Origin: Albimonas pacifica
GTDB lineage: Bacteria; Pseudomonadota; Alphaproteobacteria; Rhodobacterales; Rhodobacteraceae
Direction of reading: 5' to 3'
Length of the DNA: 64,000 bases
NCBI RefSeq assembly: GCF_900113695.1
Contig: NZ_FOQH01000002.1
Coordinates: 434,001 to 498,000 of the forward strand
Of the stretch, positions 24,864 through 33,172 are shown piece by piece. Every line of letters starts with the position of its first letter. Position 1 is the stretch's first letter. The translations under genes and the position numbers were made by a program. The notes below the pieces were generated by a model. That model saw nothing but the letters and a program-made list of their open reading frames with translations. It searched no databases and was not told the origin of the DNA.

Positions 24864-26210
24864 TCATTCCCGCCCGCCGCTCAGCCAGCTTTCCAGCCAG
24901 TGGATGTCGTAGGCGCCGGCCTGGACCTCGGGGTCGGCGGCCAGCGCGTCGAACAGCGGCGCGGTGGTGTCGATGCCGTCCACGATCATCTCGGCCAGCG
25001 CGCGGCGCAGGCGGGCGAGCGCCGTGGGCCGGTCCTCGGCGTGCACGATCAGCTTGCCGATCAGGCTGTCGTAATAGGGCGGGATCCGGTAGCCGCGGTA
25101 GATGGCGCTGTCCATCCGCACCCCCAGCCCGCCGGGGGCGTGGAAGGCGGTGATCGTCCCGGGGCAGGGGGCGAAGTCGGGCAGGCGCTCGGCGTTCAGG
25201 CGGCACTCGATGGCGTGGCCCTCGGGCTTCAGGGTCGCCTGGTCGAAGGTCATCGGGTGGCCGGCGGCGACGCGGAGCTGCTCCTTGACCAGATCGACGC
25301 GCCAGACGGCCTCGGTCACCGGATGCTCGACCTGCAGGCGGGTGTTCATTTCAATGAAATAGAACTCGCCGTTCTCCCACAGGAACTCGATGGTGCCGGC
25401 GCCGCGGTAGCCCATCCGGCCGATCGCCTCGGCGCAGGTCTCGCCGATGCGCTTGCGGTCGGCGGCGGTCAGGACCGGGGAGGGGCACTCCTCGAACACC
25501 TTCTGGTGGCGGCGCTGGAGGGAGCAGTCCCGCTCGCCCAGATGCACCGCGCGGCCCCTGCCGTCGCCGAAGACCTGGATCTCGATGTGGCGCGGCTTGC
25601 CGAGGTATTTCTCGAGATAGACCGCGTCGTCGCCGAAGGCCGCCCGGGCCTCGGAGCGGGCCGAGGACCAGGCGTTGGGGAGTTCCGAGGCGTCGCGGGC
25701 GACCTTCATGCCGCGGCCGCCGCCGCCCGCGCTGGCCTTCACCAGCACCGGGTAGCCGATGTCCTTGGCGACGCTCAGCGCCTCCTCGACCGAGGTCACG
25801 GCGCCGTCGGAGCCGGGCACGCAGGGCACGCCCAGCGCCTTCATCGTGTCCTTGGCGGCGATCTTGTCGCCCATCACCCGGATGTGCGCCGCGGACGGGC
25901 CGATGAAGGTCAGGCCGTGGTCCTCGACGATCTGCACGAAGTTGGCGTTCTCGCTCAGGAACCCGTAGCCGGGGTGGATCGCCTCGGCGCCGGTGATCTC
26001 GCAGGCCGAGATGATCGCGGGGATGTTGAGGTAGCTCTGCGCCGCGGCGGGCGGGCCGATGCACACGCTCTCGTCGGCGAGCCGCACGTGCATGGCGTCG
26101 GCGTCGGCGGTGGAATGCACCGCCACCGTCTTGATGCCCATCTCGCGGCAGGCGCGATGGATGCGCAGGGCGATTTCGCCCCGGTTGGCGATCAGGACCT
26201 TGTCGAACAT
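24864..26210 (-). CDS. accC: Acetyl-CoA carboxylase biotin carboxylase subunit
   Basis: AccC carboxylates the biotin on AccB with ATP and bicarbonate, the first half-reaction of fatty acid synthesis. The 448-residue product has family length. The N-terminal domain begins [20 protein letters not shown]. The ATP-grasp domain has the glycine loop [12 protein letters not shown] near 160-170, [17 protein letters not shown], and the catalytic ECPSP and [14 protein letters not shown] segments. The C-terminal domain ends in [10 protein letters not shown]. The start is fixed by the family N-terminus. It follows accB by 59 bases on the same strand. Confidence 0.97.
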   Translation of the reverse strand: MFDKVLIANRGEIALRIHRACREMGIKTVAVHSTADADAMHVRLADESVCIGPPAAAQSYLNIPAIISACEITGAEAIHPGYGFLSENANFVQIVEDHGLTFIGPSAAHIRVMGDKIAAKDTMKALGVPCVPGSDGAVTSVEEALSVAKDIGYPVLVKASAGGGGRGMKVARDASELPNAWSSARSEARAAFGDDAVYLEKYLGKPRHIEIQVFGDGRGRAVHLGERDCSLQRRHQKVFEECPSPVLTAADRKRIGETCAEAIGRMGYRGAGTIEFLWENGEFYFIEMNTRLQVEHPVTEAVWRVDLVKEQLRVAAGHPMTFDQATLKPEGHAIECRLNAERLPDFAPCPGTITAFHAPGGLGVRMDSAIYRGYRIPPYYDSLIGKLIVHAEDRPTALARLRRALAEMIVDGIDTTAPLFDALAADPEVQAGAYDIHWLESWLSGGRE

Positions 26211-26269
26211 CGAAACGCTCCCGGTAAAGGACGAGGGACCCGGGGGCGCGGCAGGCCCCCGGTCCGGCG

Positions 26270-26755
26270 TCACTCGATGATCATCAGGGGGGCGCCGAAC
26301 TCGACCGGCGTGCCGTCGGCGACCAGGATCCGCTTCACCGTGCCCGAGCGCGGCGAGGGGATCTGGTTCATGGTCTTCATCGCCTCGACGATCAGCAGGG
26401 TCTGCCCCTCCGAGACCTGGTCGCCCACGCGCACGAAGCTCGGCGCGCCGGGTTCGGCCTGGAGGTAGACGGTGCCGACCATCGGCGAGGCGACGGCGCC
26501 CGGATGCCGGGCGAGGTCGTCGGCGGCGTCGCCGGTGGCCTCGGCCGCGACGGGCGCAGGCGCGGCCGCGACGGGCGCGGCGGCGGGAACGGCGACCTGG
26601 ACGGGGGCGGCCTGAAGCTGGCGGGTGACGCGCACGCTCAGGTGGTCGTCCTCGCCGTATTCGCGATCGACCTCGATCTCGGTCAGCTCGGTCTCCCGAA
26701 GCAGCTCGGCGAGCTGACGGATGAAGGCGATGTCGGCTTCGTGGTGCTTGCTCAT
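26270..26755 (-). CDS. accB: Biotin carboxyl carrier protein of acetyl-CoA carboxylase
   Basis: A 161-residue BCCP. An N-terminal region ([20 protein letters not shown]) is joined through an Ala/Pro/Val-rich linker (about 60-90) to a lipoyl-type domain whose biotinylated lysine is Lys127 in EAMKTMN. The characteristic thumb precedes it ([18 protein letters not shown]). The start at MSKHHE gives the family N-terminus; an ATG 14 codons upstream is possible, and no strong ribosome binding site helps decide. It is first in the accBC operon, and the 220 bases upstream, shared with a divergent dehydrogenase, hold its promoter. Confidence 0.95.
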   Translation of the reverse strand: MSKHHEADIAFIRQLAELLRETELTEIEVDREYGEDDHLSVRVTRQLQAAPVQVAVPAAAPVAAAPAPVAAEATGDAADDLARHPGAVASPMVGTVYLQAEPGAPSFVRVGDQVSEGQTLLIVEAMKTMNQIPSPRSGTVKRILVADGTPVEFGAPLMIIE

Positions 26756-26976
26756 GCAGGGTTCGCGCTGTTGCGAGGCCTGACGGAGCGACGCCATTGG
26801 TCAGGCGACGCGGGCCCCCGGTGTCGTCGCTGCGGCGTTTACACGTTGAAAAGGGTCTTTGCCAAGGGCTGCGTGCCCAAGGCCCCGGACCGGCGGGGCG
26901 CCGCGCGCGTCGCGTGGACAAGCCGCACGCCCCGTGCGAGAGCCGCGCCCGGTCCACAAGCCGCGGGAGAGAGCCG

Positions 26977-28017
26977 ATGAAAGCCGTCCTGTACGAGAGG
27001 TTCCAGGCGCCGCCGAAGGTCGTGCGCGTCCCCGATCCGACGCCCGCGCCCCACGGGGTCGTGATCCGCGTCGGGGCGACCGGGGTCTGCCGCTCCGACT
27101 GGCACGGCTGGATGGGACATGACGCGGACATCGAACTGCCGCACGTCCCCGGCCACGAACTGGCCGGCGTGGTCGAGGCGGTGGGCCGCGACGTGCGCCT
27201 GTGGGCGGTCGGCGACCGGGTCACGGTCCCCTTCATCTCCGGCTGCGGCGCCTGCGCGGAGTGTCACGCCGGCCACCAGCAGGTCTGCCTCGCCCAGGAG
27301 CAGCCGGGTTTCACGCACTGGGGCTCCTTCGCCGAGTTCGTGGCGATCCACCAGGCGGACCTCAACCTCGTGGCGCTGCCGCAGGAGATGGACTTCGCCA
27401 CCGCCGCGAGCCTGGGCTGCCGCTTCGCCACCTCGTTCCGCGCGGTGGTCGACCAGGGCCGGGTCCGGGCGGGCGAGTGGGTGGCGGTCCACGGCTGCGG
27501 GGGCGTGGGCCTCTCGGCGGTGATGATCGCGGCGGCCTGCGGGGCGCAGGTGGTCGCGGTCGACATCGACCCCGCCAAGCTGGCGCTGGCGCGCGCGCTG
27601 GGGGCGGCCGCGACGGTGGACGGGACCGCCGTCGCCGACGTGCCCGCGGCGGTGATCGAGGCGACGCGGGGCGGGGCGCATGTCTCGCTCGACGCGCTGG
27701 GCCATCCGACGACCTTCGCCAACTCGATCCTCAACCTGCGCCCGCGCGGGCGGCACGTGCAGGTGGGGCTGCTGCTGGGGGACCAGGCGACGCCGGCCGC
27801 GCCGATGGCGCGGGTGATCGGCAAGGAGCTCGAGATCCTCGGCTCCCACGGGATGCAGGCGCACCGCTATCCGGCGATGCTGGAGATGATCCGCTCCGGC
27901 CGGCTCGATCCCTCGCGGCTGGTGGGGGCGCGGATTTCGCTCGACGAGGCGCCGGCGGCGCTGATGGCGATGGACCGCTTCCAGTCGCTGGGCGCCACGG
28001 TCGTCGACCGGTTCTGA
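26977..28017 (+). CDS. Zinc-dependent alcohol dehydrogenase
   Basis: A 346-residue medium-chain dehydrogenase. Catalytic zinc ligands are Cys38 ([10 protein letters not shown]) and His60-Glu61 (VPGHELAG). The structural zinc site is complete with Cys90, Cys93, Cys96 and Cys104. The NAD(P) fold carries GCGGVGLSA near residue 170 and an acidic residue at the end of the second strand (VAVDID), which favours NAD. The sequence resembles the group annotated as zinc-dependent alcohol dehydrogenases with broad substrates. It is divergent from accB and transcribed alone; the ribosome binding site is GGGAGAG. Confidence 0.93.
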   Translation: MKAVLYERFQAPPKVVRVPDPTPAPHGVVIRVGATGVCRSDWHGWMGHDADIELPHVPGHELAGVVEAVGRDVRLWAVGDRVTVPFISGCGACAECHAGHQQVCLAQEQPGFTHWGSFAEFVAIHQADLNLVALPQEMDFATAASLGCRFATSFRAVVDQGRVRAGEWVAVHGCGGVGLSAVMIAAACGAQVVAVDIDPAKLALARALGAAATVDGTAVADVPAAVIEATRGGAHVSLDALGHPTTFANSILNLRPRGRHVQVGLLLGDQATPAAPMARVIGKELEILGSHGMQAHRYPAMLEMIRSGRLDPSRLVGARISLDEAPAALMAMDRFQSLGATVVDRF

Positions 28018-28110
28018 GATGGCCCGGGGCGCGTCCGGAGCGCCTCCGCTCCGCGGGGCGAGGGGACAGGGGCGGGGAGAGCGCCGCGGCGCCGGTCCCC
28101 GCCCCGGCCC

Positions 28111-28920
28111 TCAGCCCTGCTTCTCGCGGGCGGCCGAGACCACGTCGCGCATGTGGTCGAGCGGCGCGTAGCCCCGCACCAGCTCGTCGCCGATCACGAA
28201 GGTCGGCGTGCCCTGGATCTGCAGCTTCTTGGCCAGCTCGTAGGTCCGCTCGATCTGCGCCTTGATCTCGGGCGACTCGGCGCGGGTCTTCAGCGCTTCG
28301 ACGTCGAGGCCGACCTCCTGCGCGATCGACCACACCTGCGCGTCGGTGAGCGAGCCGCGGTGGCCCATCAGCGCGTCGTTGAAGGCCATGTAGAGCTTGC
28401 CGTCCTGCTGCGCGCGGGCGGCCAGCGCCGCCTTCGCCGCGGTCACCGAGCTCGGCCCCAGGATCGGGAACTCCTTGACCACGTAGCGCAGCCCCGCGTC
28501 GGTCTCGACCAGCTTGCGCACGTCGGCATGGGCCTTCTTGCAGTAGCCGCAGTTGTAGTCGATGAACTCGACCACCGTGACGTCCCCGTCGGGATTGCCG
28601 GCGACGTGGGAATAGCCGTCGTCGAAGATCTCGTCGCGGTTCTCCGAGACCATGTCGCGCGCCTCGTTCGCCTCGGCCGCCTCGCGCCGGTCCTCGAGGA
28701 CCTTCACCGCCTCCATGATCACTTCGGGATGCTCGAGCAGGTAGCGCCGGATCTCGGCGCGCAGCAGGGCACGGCCCTCCGGGTCGAGCTGCATCGCCTC
28801 CGACAGCGCGGTCTGCGCGGGGGCCGGCGCAGGCGCGAGGCCGACCAGCGCCGCCGCGAGGGCGAGGCCGGGCAGGGCGAGCAGGGGCTTGCGGGCGAGG
28901 GGCGCGAGGGCGGTGGTCAT
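28111..28920 (-). CDS. DsbA-family periplasmic thiol oxidoreductase (ScsC/BdbD-like)
   Basis: A 269-residue exported protein. The signal peptide spans about 35 residues (ending APAPAQTA). A helical N-terminal region follows (RRYLLEHPEVIMEAVKVLEDRR), of the type that mediates trimerisation in ScsC-like isomerases. The thioredoxin-like domain has active site Cys124-Gly-Tyr-Cys127 and the cis-proline segment QGTPTFVIG. This layout (DSBA with a DUF-type N-helix) is the common alphaproteobacterial DsbA2/Com1 form. It could oxidise or isomerise disulfides; dsbB 11 kb away is a possible partner. The gene is monocistronic. Confidence 0.9.
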   Translation of the reverse strand: MTTALAPLARKPLLALPGLALAAALVGLAPAPAPAQTALSEAMQLDPEGRALLRAEIRRYLLEHPEVIMEAVKVLEDRREAAEANEARDMVSENRDEIFDDGYSHVAGNPDGDVTVVEFIDYNCGYCKKAHADVRKLVETDAGLRYVVKEFPILGPSSVTAAKAALAARAQQDGKLYMAFNDALMGHRGSLTDAQVWSIAQEVGLDVEALKTRAESPEIKAQIERTYELAKKLQIQGTPTFVIGDELVRGYAPLDHMRDVVSAAREKQG

Positions 28921-29028
28921 GGTGCGGTCTCTCCGTCGGGGCGTTCCGGCCGGCCCGCGCGGGCGCGGAGGCGGAGGGGATGGGGTGTCGGACGCGAGTT
29001 TAACAAGGCTTCGCCGGGGATGCCCGCG

Positions 29029-30438
29029 TCATTGCTGCATGGCCTTGGTGGCGACCACGATGTCGTCCGCCCGCAGCCAGGAGGGGGAGCCCGCCGGCAG
29101 CAGGCTCTTGGCCCGCTCGGCCATGCGGTGGGCGTCGATGGGCTGGTTGATCAGCATCATCCGCTCGGCGGTGACCAGCGCCGCCTCCCCCTCCTGCCCG
29201 GTGCGGGCGTAGGCGAAGGCGAGGTCGCGCAGCAGCCCCGGGTCGCCGCCGTCCGAGCGCGCGGCCCCCCGCTCCAGCGCGGCCAACGCCTCGCGGTCCG
29301 CGGCGGGCGAGCCGACCGAGAGCAGGGCGCGCCCCAGGTAGCCCAGGATCAGCGGCTCGTCCGGGGCCAGCGCCACGGCGCGGCGATAGGGCGTCACCGC
29401 CTCCACGCCGCGCCCGCTCTCCAGCAGGATCTGGCCCTTGAGCTCGTAGTAATAGGGATCGTTCGGCCGGATCTGGATCAGCCGGTCGGCCTCGGCCACC
29501 GCGGCGTCCGGGTCGGGGGCGCGGTGCAGGGCGACGGCGCGGCGCAGGGTCGCGAACTCCGAGCGGTCGTCGGGGTCGAGCCGGCGCAGCACCGTGGAGG
29601 GCGTGTCGATGAACCCCTCCAGCTTCGCCTCCATCCGCTGCACCCAGTAGACCAGCTCCGGGTCCGGCGCGTCGCCGCGGGCGGGGGATTCGGCGGCCCG
29701 GCGGCGGATCGCCGACAGGCGCTCGGCCGAGACCGGGTGGGTCAGGGCGTAGGGGTCGACGTGGCGGGTCGAGAACACCTCCTGTCCGCGGAACTGCTCC
29801 AGCACCTCCTCCATGCCGGTCGGATCGACGCCCGCGCGCTCGAGATAGGTGATGCCGGCCTGGTCGGCGGCCGATTCCTCGGCGCGGCTGAACGACAGCA
29901 GCGCCCGCTGCACCGCGGTCTGCGAGCCGGCGCCCAGGCCCACGCCCGCCGCCGCGCTGGCGCCGCCGCCCGCGAGCCCCGCCGCGGCCGCCGCCGCGAT
30001 GCCCAGCAGCATCCCCGCCATCGCCGGCCCGCGCAGGTTGTTCATGGCGATCTGCCGGCGCGCCAGGTGCCCGCCGGTGATGTGCCCGATCTCGTGCGCG
30101 ATCACGCCCTGCAGCTTCGCGGGCTCGGGGAAGTCGCGCAGCAGGCCGGTCGAGACCACCAGGTTGCGGCCGCCGTAGACGAAGGCGTTGGGCAGCCGGT
30201 CGTCGAAGATGCGGATCTCGATCGACTCCGGCGCCACGCCGGCTGCGCGCATCAGCGGGTCGGAGAGGCGCTTGAGCGTCGCCTCCACCTCCGCGTCGCG
30301 CACGAAGCCGGCGGCGAAAGCGGGCTGCGCCAGCGTCGCCAGCAGCGCCGCGCCGAAGGCCGCGGCGCGCGCGGCGCGGCGCAGGAGGGAGCGCCCCGCA
30401 GGGGAGGCGCCGGTCGGGCGGGAGAGGGTCTGCGACAC
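29029..30438 (-). CDS. M48 family metalloprotease with TPR repeats (BepA-like)
   Basis: A 469-residue periplasmic protease. A signal peptide ends near residue 43 (AQPAFAAG). The zinc site is HEIGH (115-119) with the third ligand in the AEESAADQAG segment about 70 residues later. A Gly/Ala-rich loop (about 140-175) follows the active helix. From about residue 300 there are tetratricopeptide-like repeats (DPYYYELKGQILLESGRGVE, DEPLILGYLGRALLSVG). This combination is that of BepA/YfgC, which monitors assembly of the LptD outer-membrane complex. It starts at GTG. The gene is single, between the DsbA-like gene and a divergent aminotransferase. Confidence 0.92.
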   Translation of the reverse strand: MSQTLSRPTGASPAGRSLLRRAARAAAFGAALLATLAQPAFAAGFVRDAEVEATLKRLSDPLMRAAGVAPESIEIRIFDDRLPNAFVYGGRNLVVSTGLLRDFPEPAKLQGVIAHEIGHITGGHLARRQIAMNNLRGPAMAGMLLGIAAAAAAGLAGGGASAAAGVGLGAGSQTAVQRALLSFSRAEESAADQAGITYLERAGVDPTGMEEVLEQFRGQEVFSTRHVDPYALTHPVSAERLSAIRRRAAESPARGDAPDPELVYWVQRMEAKLEGFIDTPSTVLRRLDPDDRSEFATLRRAVALHRAPDPDAAVAEADRLIQIRPNDPYYYELKGQILLESGRGVEAVTPYRRAVALAPDEPLILGYLGRALLSVGSPAADREALAALERGAARSDGGDPGLLRDLAFAYARTGQEGEAALVTAERMMLINQPIDAHRMAERAKSLLPAGSPSWLRADDIVVATKAMQQ

Positions 30439-30634
30439 GTCCGCGGCTCGCCTTCGGTCTCGGCCGCGCGTCCGCGGCGCGGCCCGTGATCCTGTCCGGG
30501 GCGCGGTTCCTACGCCCCCGCATCCTTGCGCCGCGCCGGTCGGCCGCGGAAAAGGCGGCCTGCGCGAGGTTGACCGCCTGCGCGGCGGGGCCTCACGCTG
30601 GGAGGCGCGCGCAGGTCATCAGGAGCCGAAAAAG

Positions 30635-31768
30635 ATGAAGAGTTCAAGGCGGAGCGCGGTGGCTCCCTTCATGGTGATGGACATCATGGAAAACGTACGC
30701 GCGCTGGAGGCGACGGGGCGCGACGTGATCCACATGGAGGTCGGCCAGCCCTCGACCCCCGCCCCGCGTCTCGCGCGCGAGGCGGTGGCCAAGGCGATGT
30801 CGGGCGAGGCGCTGGGCTACACCGTCGCCCTCGGCCTGCCGGAGCTGCGAGAGGCGATCGCCGACCTCTACCGCCGCCGCCACGGGATCGTGCTGGACCC
30901 CTCGCGGGTGGTGGTCACCGCCGGCAGCTCGGGCGCCTTCACGCTGGCCTTCCTGGCGCTGTTCGAGGTGGGGGCGAAGGTGGCGATCGGGGACCCGAGC
31001 TACCCCTCCTACCGCAACATCCTCAAGGCGCTCGGCATCGAGCCGGTGCGCATCGAGACCGGTCCCGAATCGAGATGGCAGCCGCGCCCCGAGGACCTGG
31101 GCGACGCCGACGGGATGCTGGTGGCGAGCCCGGCGAACCCCTCGGGCACGATGCTCGACCGCGCGGCGCTCGCGGCGCTGTCGGCGGCCTGCACGGCGCG
31201 CGGCGCGGGCTTCATCTCGGACGAGATCTATCACGGGTTGACCTACGGCGCCCCCGCGGTCAGCGCGCTGGAGGTCACCGACGACGTGATGGTGATCAAT
31301 TCGTTCTCGAAATACTGGTCGATGACCGGCTGGCGGATCGGCTGGATGGTCGTGCCCCCGGACATGGTCCGCACGATCGAGCGCCTGGCTCAGAACTTCT
31401 TCATCTGCGCCCCTCACGTCGCCCAGGTTGCGGCGCTCGCGGCCCTGCAGGCGGAAGATGAATGCGAAGCGAACAGAAGGGTTTATGAACGCAACCGGGC
31501 GCTGCTGATGAACGAGTTGCCGGCCGCGGGCTTCACCGAACTGGCCCCCGCGGACGGCGCGTTCTACCTCTACGCGGACGTCCGCGGGCTGACCGACGAC
31601 AGCCACGACTTCTGCGCGCGGATGCTCTCGGAAGCCGGAGTTGCCGCAACGCCCGGCCACGATTTCGACCCTGTGCGGGGCGAATCCTTCGTCCGTTTCA
31701 GCTTCGCGCGGGACGAGGCGCACATCGCCGAAGGGGCCCGCCGGCTGCGCGCCTGGCTGAGGGGATGA
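30635..31768 (+). CDS. Class I/II pyridoxal phosphate aminotransferase
   Basis: A 377-residue fold-type I aminotransferase. The PLP-binding lysine is Lys226 in NSFSKYWSMTGWRIGW. The cofactor-binding residues ASPANPSGT and SDEIYHGLTY precede it, and the carboxylate-binding arginine is in SFVRFSFA. It resembles aspartate/alanine-type aminotransferases annotated in Rhodobacterales, but the substrate cannot be assigned. Start MKSSRRS is supported by AGGAG nine bases upstream. It is a single gene with no pathway partners nearby. Confidence 0.9.
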   Translation: MKSSRRSAVAPFMVMDIMENVRALEATGRDVIHMEVGQPSTPAPRLAREAVAKAMSGEALGYTVALGLPELREAIADLYRRRHGIVLDPSRVVVTAGSSGAFTLAFLALFEVGAKVAIGDPSYPSYRNILKALGIEPVRIETGPESRWQPRPEDLGDADGMLVASPANPSGTMLDRAALAALSAACTARGAGFISDEIYHGLTYGAPAVSALEVTDDVMVINSFSKYWSMTGWRIGWMVVPPDMVRTIERLAQNFFICAPHVAQVAALAALQAEDECEANRRVYERNRALLMNELPAAGFTELAPADGAFYLYADVRGLTDDSHDFCARMLSEAGVAATPGHDFDPVRGESFVRFSFARDEAHIAEGARRLRAWLRG

Positions 31769-31897
31769 GGCCGCCGAACGGCCCCTCCCGCGCCTGCGGA
31801 TAAGATTGCCGGAATGTGAATATCGCTGTTCCCAAGTCAGATGAATCGGGGTATGAATGGCCCGGAGAGAGATAGGTGGGGGTCCCCGAGAGGGGTT

Positions 31898-31912
31898 GTC
31901 GGCTTAGCCGAC
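31898..31912 (+). promoter_or_regulatory. Palindrome in the leader of the VPLPA-CTERM gene
   Basis: GTCGGCT-T-AGCCGAC is a perfect seven-base inverted repeat about 50 bases before the start codon. A second small fold, CCCC-GAGA-GGGG, lies just upstream (31884-31895). Either an operator or a leader hairpin is possible. I could not find a clear sigma54 or sigma70 promoter next to it. Confidence 0.4.
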
Positions 31913-31961
31913 GTCCTTCCTGGTCTCGGTTGGGGAAGACGAGAGCTAGGAGATTATGGCC

Positions 31962-32705
31962 ATGAAGCACTTCGCTCTGGCGGCGGCGATGCTCGGTGCG
32001 TCGGCCGGTTACGCGATGGCCGCGACGGTCACGTACACTTCGGCGGCGGACGGTTCGTCCATCGTGGGGTCCACGAACTCGGCCGGCACGGTGACGATCC
32101 CGGGCTTCGTCCTGGGTTATTCCGGTTCGGGCGGCACCATTCCGCTCGACGCCGTGCTGCAGTCGGTGACGATCTCGTTCAGCGGCGACTGGCAGGGGAC
32201 CCTGGTCGCGACGCTTGGCAGCAACGAGTCGACCGGCTCGATCGCCGGCAACAACAACTGGGCGACCTGGCTGCTGACCGGGTTCAACCAGAACGGCGTC
32301 AGCATCCCGGCGTACGTCACGAACACCGGCGCGCAGTTCAGCGCGACGCTGCCGTCCAACTACAACTACAACTCGGCCACCAACGAGTACGAGACCCCGT
32401 TCAACTCGTTCGGCGTCAGCTACTCCGGCCTGCTGTCGATGGGCGCCTACAACCCCTCGACCTCGTTCTACGACGGCGTCGCCAACGTGAACTTCTCGTT
32501 CGCGGCCTCGGTGTTCGACGTGACGCAGTCCGAGAACGCGCCGCGCAGCATCCAGGACAAGCTCCTGAACCTGGGCGCGACCGTGACCTACACCTACGAG
32601 CAGGTTCCGCCGCCGCCGTCGACGGTGCCGCTGCCGGCCGCTCTGCCCCTGATGGGCGCCGGCCTCGCCGGCCTGGCCTTCGTGGCGCGCCGCCGCAAGG
32701 GCTGA
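31962..32705 (+). CDS. VPLPA-CTERM sorting domain surface protein
   Basis: A 247-residue exported protein. A signal peptide (MKHFALAAAMLGASAGYAMA) leads into a Ser/Thr/Asn-rich beta-type domain without cysteines. This domain resembles the choice-of-anchor E group; the assignment is tentative. The C-terminus is a textbook VPLPA-CTERM signal: VPLPA, a hydrophobic helix (ALPLMGAGLAGLAFVA) and a basic tail (RRRKG). Such proteins are processed by a dedicated exosortase and linked to exopolysaccharide or biofilm matrix. No exosortase is in the window. Start is the second of two nearby ATGs because AGGAG is then nine bases away. A terminator follows. Confidence 0.88.
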   Translation: MKHFALAAAMLGASAGYAMAATVTYTSAADGSSIVGSTNSAGTVTIPGFVLGYSGSGGTIPLDAVLQSVTISFSGDWQGTLVATLGSNESTGSIAGNNNWATWLLTGFNQNGVSIPAYVTNTGAQFSATLPSNYNYNSATNEYETPFNSFGVSYSGLLSMGAYNPSTSFYDGVANVNFSFAASVFDVTQSENAPRSIQDKLLNLGATVTYTYEQVPPPPSTVPLPAALPLMGAGLAGLAFVARRRKG

Positions 32706-32728
32706 TCCGCCAGCTCGAAGATCCTGGA

Positions 32729-32757
32729 AACGCCGTCTCCCCCGGAGGCGGCGTTTT
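32729..32757 (+). terminator. Intrinsic terminator of the VPLPA-CTERM gene
   Basis: A 12-bp stem (AACGCCGTCTCC with GGAGGCGGCGTT, one G-T wobble) with a CCC loop runs into TTTTCGTTT. It lies 24 bases after the stop codon. Confidence 0.88.
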
Positions 32758-33102
32758 CGTTTGCGCAGGACCCTGAGCGGAGCCCGCCATCCGCGTCCTG
32801 CCCTGGTCCTGGCCCCGGCCGCGCAGCGGGCGCCGCCGAGCGGGCGGGGCCGGACCGGCCGCCGCGTCCAAGCCGCGCGTCCACGCCGACGCCCCTCGGC
32901 CCGCTTCTGCGATCCCGCCTGGCGCCTTCCCCCGCACGGCCCGCTGGCCCCGTCTCGCCGCATCCTGGCCGGGCTGCATCCTGTCCGCGACGCCGAGGGC
33001 GGGCGGAAGCCTGCGCTGGATCTCCGGAAACCTGAGGCGGGGGGGGGAGGCGGGCGCGGCGCGACTTCGTCGCCCGGCGCAGGGGGCGCGTCGTCAACGA
33101 CA
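32758..33102. other. Intergenic stretch without a recognisable gene
   Basis: About 345 bases between the terminators of two convergent genes. It is uniformly GC-rich, and the open frames on both strands are Arg/Pro-rich with no plausible start or motif. Nothing structured stands out. Confidence 0.4.
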
Positions 33103-33130
33103 AAGGGGACGCCCTGGCGGGCGTCCCCTT
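33103..33130 (-). terminator. Terminator hairpin after rne
   Basis: A perfect 12-bp stem (AAGGGGACGCCC and complement) with a TGGC loop. On the minus strand it ends in CCCCTTTGTCG, a short T-run. It lies about 40 bases after the RNase E stop. Confidence 0.7.
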
Positions 33131-33172
33131 CTTCGTCTGGAGCGGCTGGCCGGCCCTGGGCGGCCGGAAGGA

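Noticed and set aside
32758-33103. Possible gene between the VPLPA-CTERM and rne terminators
   Set aside because: Frames are Pro/Arg-rich with no family resemblance, and both neighbouring terminators point inward, leaving no transcription into the region.
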